Assembly (NCBI GenBank): GCA_003641555.1
Contig: QNAT01000032.1
Location: forward strand, 1-8,789
From: Thermotoga sp.
GTDB lineage: Bacteria > Thermotogota > Thermotogae > B3-G13
DNA: 8,789 bases
Direction of reading: 5' to 3'
Under the pieces are notes generated by a model that saw only the letters and a list, made by a program, of their open reading frames with translations, was not told the DNA's origin and did no database searches. Position numbers and translations under genes: made by a program. Shown in pieces: positions 7,028 to 8,789 of the stretch; position 1 is the stretch's first letter; every line of letters begins with the position of its first letter.

Positions 7028-7056
7028 AGTATAGCAAAATGGAAGAATAAAATCAA
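7028..7056 (-). promoter_or_regulatory. Sigma-70-type promoter for the rimP operon
   Basis: Minus-strand TTGATT (7051-7056) and TATACT (7028-7033) are separated by exactly 17 nt. A TG dinucleotide one base before the -10 box adds an extended -10 element. The start of transcription is expected near 7021. This is the best promoter-like match noticed in the intergenic region, correctly oriented and placed to drive rimP and the genes behind it. Confidence 0.7.
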
Positions 7057-7082
7057 GGATACGAATTGCATCACGAAAAATC

Positions 7083-7220
7083 TACTCGAAATCAAATCGT
7101 CGCATCATATAAAAAAGTACTCCAAACAGGAGGTGAAAAAAAGTTAGTTATCCTCATATAATGGAAGAAAAGAAAGAGGGGATAACTATTTGATGATGCA
7201 CCGAATAAACATTTCGAGTA
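7083..7220. repeat. Nested inverted-repeat element
   Basis: Three pairs of inverted arms are nested in order. The outer 10-bp pair is TACTCGAAAT (7083-7092) with ATTTCGAGTA (7211-7220). A middle 7-bp pair is GCATCAT (7102-7108) with ATGATGC (7193-7199). An inner 9-bp pair is TAGTTATCC (7145-7153) with GGATAACTA (7180-7188). A small CTCC/GGAG stem (7120-7132) sits on one side between the middle and inner pairs. Read as minus-strand RNA, this gives a branched fold in which both the inner stem and the side stem are followed by runs of U. It could be a structured 3' end for the upstream gene, a small RNA or a decayed miniature mobile element; no target-site duplication is evident. Confidence 0.5.
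7136..7188 (-). terminator. Probable terminator for transcription from the GH38 gene
   Basis: On the minus strand TAGTTATCC pairs with GGATAACTA (9 bp perfect) and is followed, after AC, by seven T residues (7136-7142). The loop is long, about 26 nt and pyrimidine-rich. A weaker 4-bp hairpin (7120-7132) follows, with a run of six T (7111-7116). Together they would stop minus-strand transcription just upstream of the rimP promoter. The long loop lowers confidence. Confidence 0.45.
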
Positions 7221-7299
7221 CATTCTTTAAATGATGCAACACGGGATACAGCGGCTTATAAATCTGTAAAACGTTAATCCATTTTTGATCCACCAATCT

Positions 7300-7500
7300 A
7301 TTGCCGTGCTAACGACACGGATGGGACACAGAGCATTATTCGCCTACGGCAAGTTGGACTTCTATAGATGTTAAATATTAAATTGTAGATGTTGGATGGG
7401 AAATTTAACTTTCCAGCCACGAATTTGTACGAATTATCACGAATCAACTTAGCACTACTCATTCACTCATCTACCGTCCGAAATTCAACATCTTTTTACT
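7300..7500. repeat. Mosaic of degenerate short-period tandem repeats
   Basis: No gene is visible. Several different short units occur side by side. GACACGG and GACACAG are 11 bp apart (7314-7331). Three YACGAATT units at a 10-bp period start at 7418, 7428 and 7438. ACTCAT occurs twice at an 8-bp period within 7455-7474. TAGATGTT occurs twice (7366-7373 and 7386-7393), and its reverse complement AACATCT recurs at 7487-7493. TTGCCGT (7301-7307) can pair with ACGGCAA (7346-7352) or partly with CACGG (7316-7320). The AGCCACGAATTTGTAC part has a diverged inverse copy at 27-42. This looks like decayed intergenic repeat DNA. Confidence 0.5.
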
Positions 7501-7566
7501 GTCCCTATGGACCTTTTGAAACAATAGTATTTGCAGTGGAATTCGTAGGCACGTAAAATCTAATTC

Positions 7567-8789
7567 TTATAAAACAGCCTTCCAATAGTCCAATATGTAC
7601 TCGTATGCCCTTCTCTTTATTCTGGTATCGTTTAATTGAATACCTACTTTTTCGATCTCTTTTACCAATTTTATCCTTTCATCTCCATCTTTTGCTACTC
7701 TTTCTTTGTTCAACAGAAGAGAGATCTTTGCCTCAAGATATGTCCTCTTACTTCGATAAAAATCGAACATCGCCTCATGATAAGCTAATCCCTTTCTTTT
7801 TTTAATTGTGGATTTGAGTTCGGTAAGGTGGTTTGAAAGTTGCTTCATTTTATCCTCCAGGAGTTTCAATTTTTCGGGTTTAACCACATCATCCGTTATT
7901 CTTTTATTTTCAGGTAGTTTCAATTCTGGGGTGAGCAAATCGAAAACAGGTATTTGATATTCCTCGTTAAAGGAAGTTATATTAAACTTCAGCGTAACGA
8001 TCTCGTGTGGAACAATTTCTATTACATTCGATATCTCCTCGATGGGATTCTCCAACAAATCAGTCTTAAAGCACTTCCAGTTATCTCCTGGAAGTTTTAA
8101 TGATACAGTTTTATTGTAGGGATTGAAAAATCTAACCACGATCCCATCTCCATTTTCAGCAATCTTCAATGCAGTTAATTTCAGGTTCGAGTTTTCCATA
8201 CTACCAAGGGAGAATTCATCAGTATCTCTACCAGAGCTTTCGCTTATTTTTACAACCATTGGTGGATTGTGAAAGATCTGTGCCCATTTAGTAATCGCAG
8301 AATCCTGTACACCTCCTTTGCCCAAGAAAACGGCAATTTCGTATTCTGTTTCTCTCAAACACTGCGCTTCGGGTGTGTACATAAAAGGTCCTGCATCCCC
8401 GTGCCTCAGTTTCAGATCACCTCGAGCTATCCATCCGATCGCCCTCAAAAGTGTTACAAAAATGGTCTTACCTCTCACTTCGTACTCTGAAATACCCCTT
8501 GTCATAACACTGAATATCTGTGAATCATTCGTAATAGCAACGAAGTCTTTCATCGGGAAAGTATATTCTTTGCCACACTCCCGAGCACCTATGAATATTC
8601 TCAGCAACTTTTGCGGGATCGGACGAGAATTATCGAGGTAAGAAGGTCGTTCTACATATTCAAATGGCATCTCAGCGACGATCTTCCCATTCTTTATATT
8701 CGTAGGAAATGCCATTTTTAACCTGTGGTCACGTGCAGTATTTCTGAGTAAGATATGGAACTTTATCAGAGGAGTCGTATCAAATAAGA
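7567..8789 (-). CDS. Glycoside hydrolase family 38 (alpha-mannosidase-like), C-terminal part; 5' end outside window
   Basis: The frame is open to the window edge, and the residues before the first in-window ATG (LFDTTPLIKFHILLRNTARDHRLK) belong to the conserved GH38 core. The ATG at 8715 is therefore internal and the gene is partial. About 406 residues are visible. The match to GH38 C-terminal beta domains rests on ARDHRLKMAFPT, the FVAITNDSQ...VMTRGISEYEV strand pair, VTLLRAIGWIARGDL, HGDAGPFMYTPEAQCLRE and GDGIVVRFFNPYNK. The catalytic domain with its nucleophile aspartate lies beyond the window, so activity cannot be judged. Likely substrates are alpha-mannosides; phosphomannosyl-glycerate (MngB-like) is an alternative. 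The last 100 or so residues (nt 7570-7881) are a charged, leucine-patterned, probably coiled-coil extension. It reads toward the rimP block but is separated from it by probable terminators and a promoter. Confidence 0.9.
   Translation of the reverse strand, partial: LFDTTPLIKFHILLRNTARDHRLKMAFPTNIKNGKIVAEMPFEYVERPSYLDNSRPIPQKLLRIFIGARECGKEYTFPMKDFVAITNDSQIFSVMTRGISEYEVRGKTIFVTLLRAIGWIARGDLKLRHGDAGPFMYTPEAQCLRETEYEIAVFLGKGGVQDSAITKWAQIFHNPPMVVKISESSGRDTDEFSLGSMENSNLKLTALKIAENGDGIVVRFFNPYNKTVSLKLPGDNWKCFKTDLLENPIEEISNVIEIVPHEIVTLKFNITSFNEEYQIPVFDLLTPELKLPENKRITDDVVKPEKLKLLEDKMKQLSNHLTELKSTIKKRKGLAYHEAMFDFYRSKRTYLEAKISLLLNKERVAKDGDERIKLVKEIEKVGIQLNDTRIKRRAYEYILDYWKAVL

Larger units (their letters stand above)
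6891..7566. other. Intergenic region between the GH38 gene and rimP
   Basis: About 675 bases without a supported protein gene. From right to left it contains about 65 bases with no obvious structure after the GH38 stop, the short-period repeat mosaic (about 7300-7500), the nested inverted-repeat element with probable terminators (7083-7220), the rimP promoter (7028-7056) and the rimP leader with its hairpin. Four TGATGCA/GCATCA words occur at 7067-7073, 7102-7108, 7194-7200 and 7232-7238. No tRNA, rRNA or familiar small RNA was recognised by eye. Confidence 0.7.

Noticed and set aside
7161..7193. Ten-codon plus-strand frame after the AGGAGGTGA sequence
   Set aside because: The start is 24 nt beyond the Shine-Dalgarno, too far, and lies inside the loop of the inner inverted repeat; the peptide is too short to support.
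7083..7220. Insertion sequence or MITE with 10-bp terminal inverted repeats
   Set aside because: No transposase and no target-site duplication at the borders; kept only as a nested inverted-repeat element.
7418..7444. CRISPR-like array
   Set aside because: The units are only about 8 bp at a 10-bp period with no room for spacers, and no cas gene is present.

Overview
The window is A+T-rich bacterial DNA, and every supported gene lies on the minus strand, so it reads from right to left. It carries the 3' part of a glycoside hydrolase family 38 (alpha-mannosidase-like) gene, an intergenic region of about 675 bases, then seven tightly packed genes: rimP, nusA, infB, queA, rsmA, a small MazG/PRA-PH-type pyrophosphohydrolase gene, and manA. 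The organism is not identifiable from the sequence alone. The compact NusA (344 residues, ending straight after KH2), the short IF2 (658 residues) and heavy use of AGA and ATA codons would fit a Thermotogota-like or deep-branching, possibly thermophilic, low-GC lineage. That is inference only.

Region by region: positions 1-122 follow manA and contain short degenerate repeats but no gene. Positions 123-6890 are a dense translation and transcription block. Genes overlap by 4 bp (rimP/nusA and queA/rsmA) or 17 bp (rsmA/mazG-like), or are separated by 32-80 bp (infB/queA, mazG-like/manA, nusA/infB). No convincing terminator was seen inside the block, so a single operon is plausible. Positions 6891-7566 are intergenic. 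They hold a very good sigma-70-type promoter (7028-7056), a leader of about 130 nt with a terminator-like hairpin only 10 nt before the rimP Shine-Dalgarno, a nested inverted-repeat element (7083-7220) that probably ends upstream transcription, and a mosaic of decayed short-period repeats (7300-7500). Positions 7567-8789 are the GH38 gene, whose 5' end lies beyond the window.

Functionally, the block joins ribosome maturation (RimP, RsmA), transcription elongation and termination control (NusA), translation initiation (IF2), tRNA queuosine modification (QueA) and nucleotide house-cleaning (the MazG-like protein), with mannose-6-phosphate isomerase at the distal end. The flanking alpha-mannosidase-like gene and manA both concern mannose but are separated by the housekeeping genes, so a functional link is only suggestive.

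The most interesting material is non-coding: the rimP leader, where the only visible promoter lies upstream of a terminator-like hairpin (an attenuation design), and the nested inverted-repeat element that also carries a perfect Shine-Dalgarno/anti-Shine-Dalgarno sequence. No clearly novel protein system, CRISPR array, tRNA, rRNA or insertion sequence was found.
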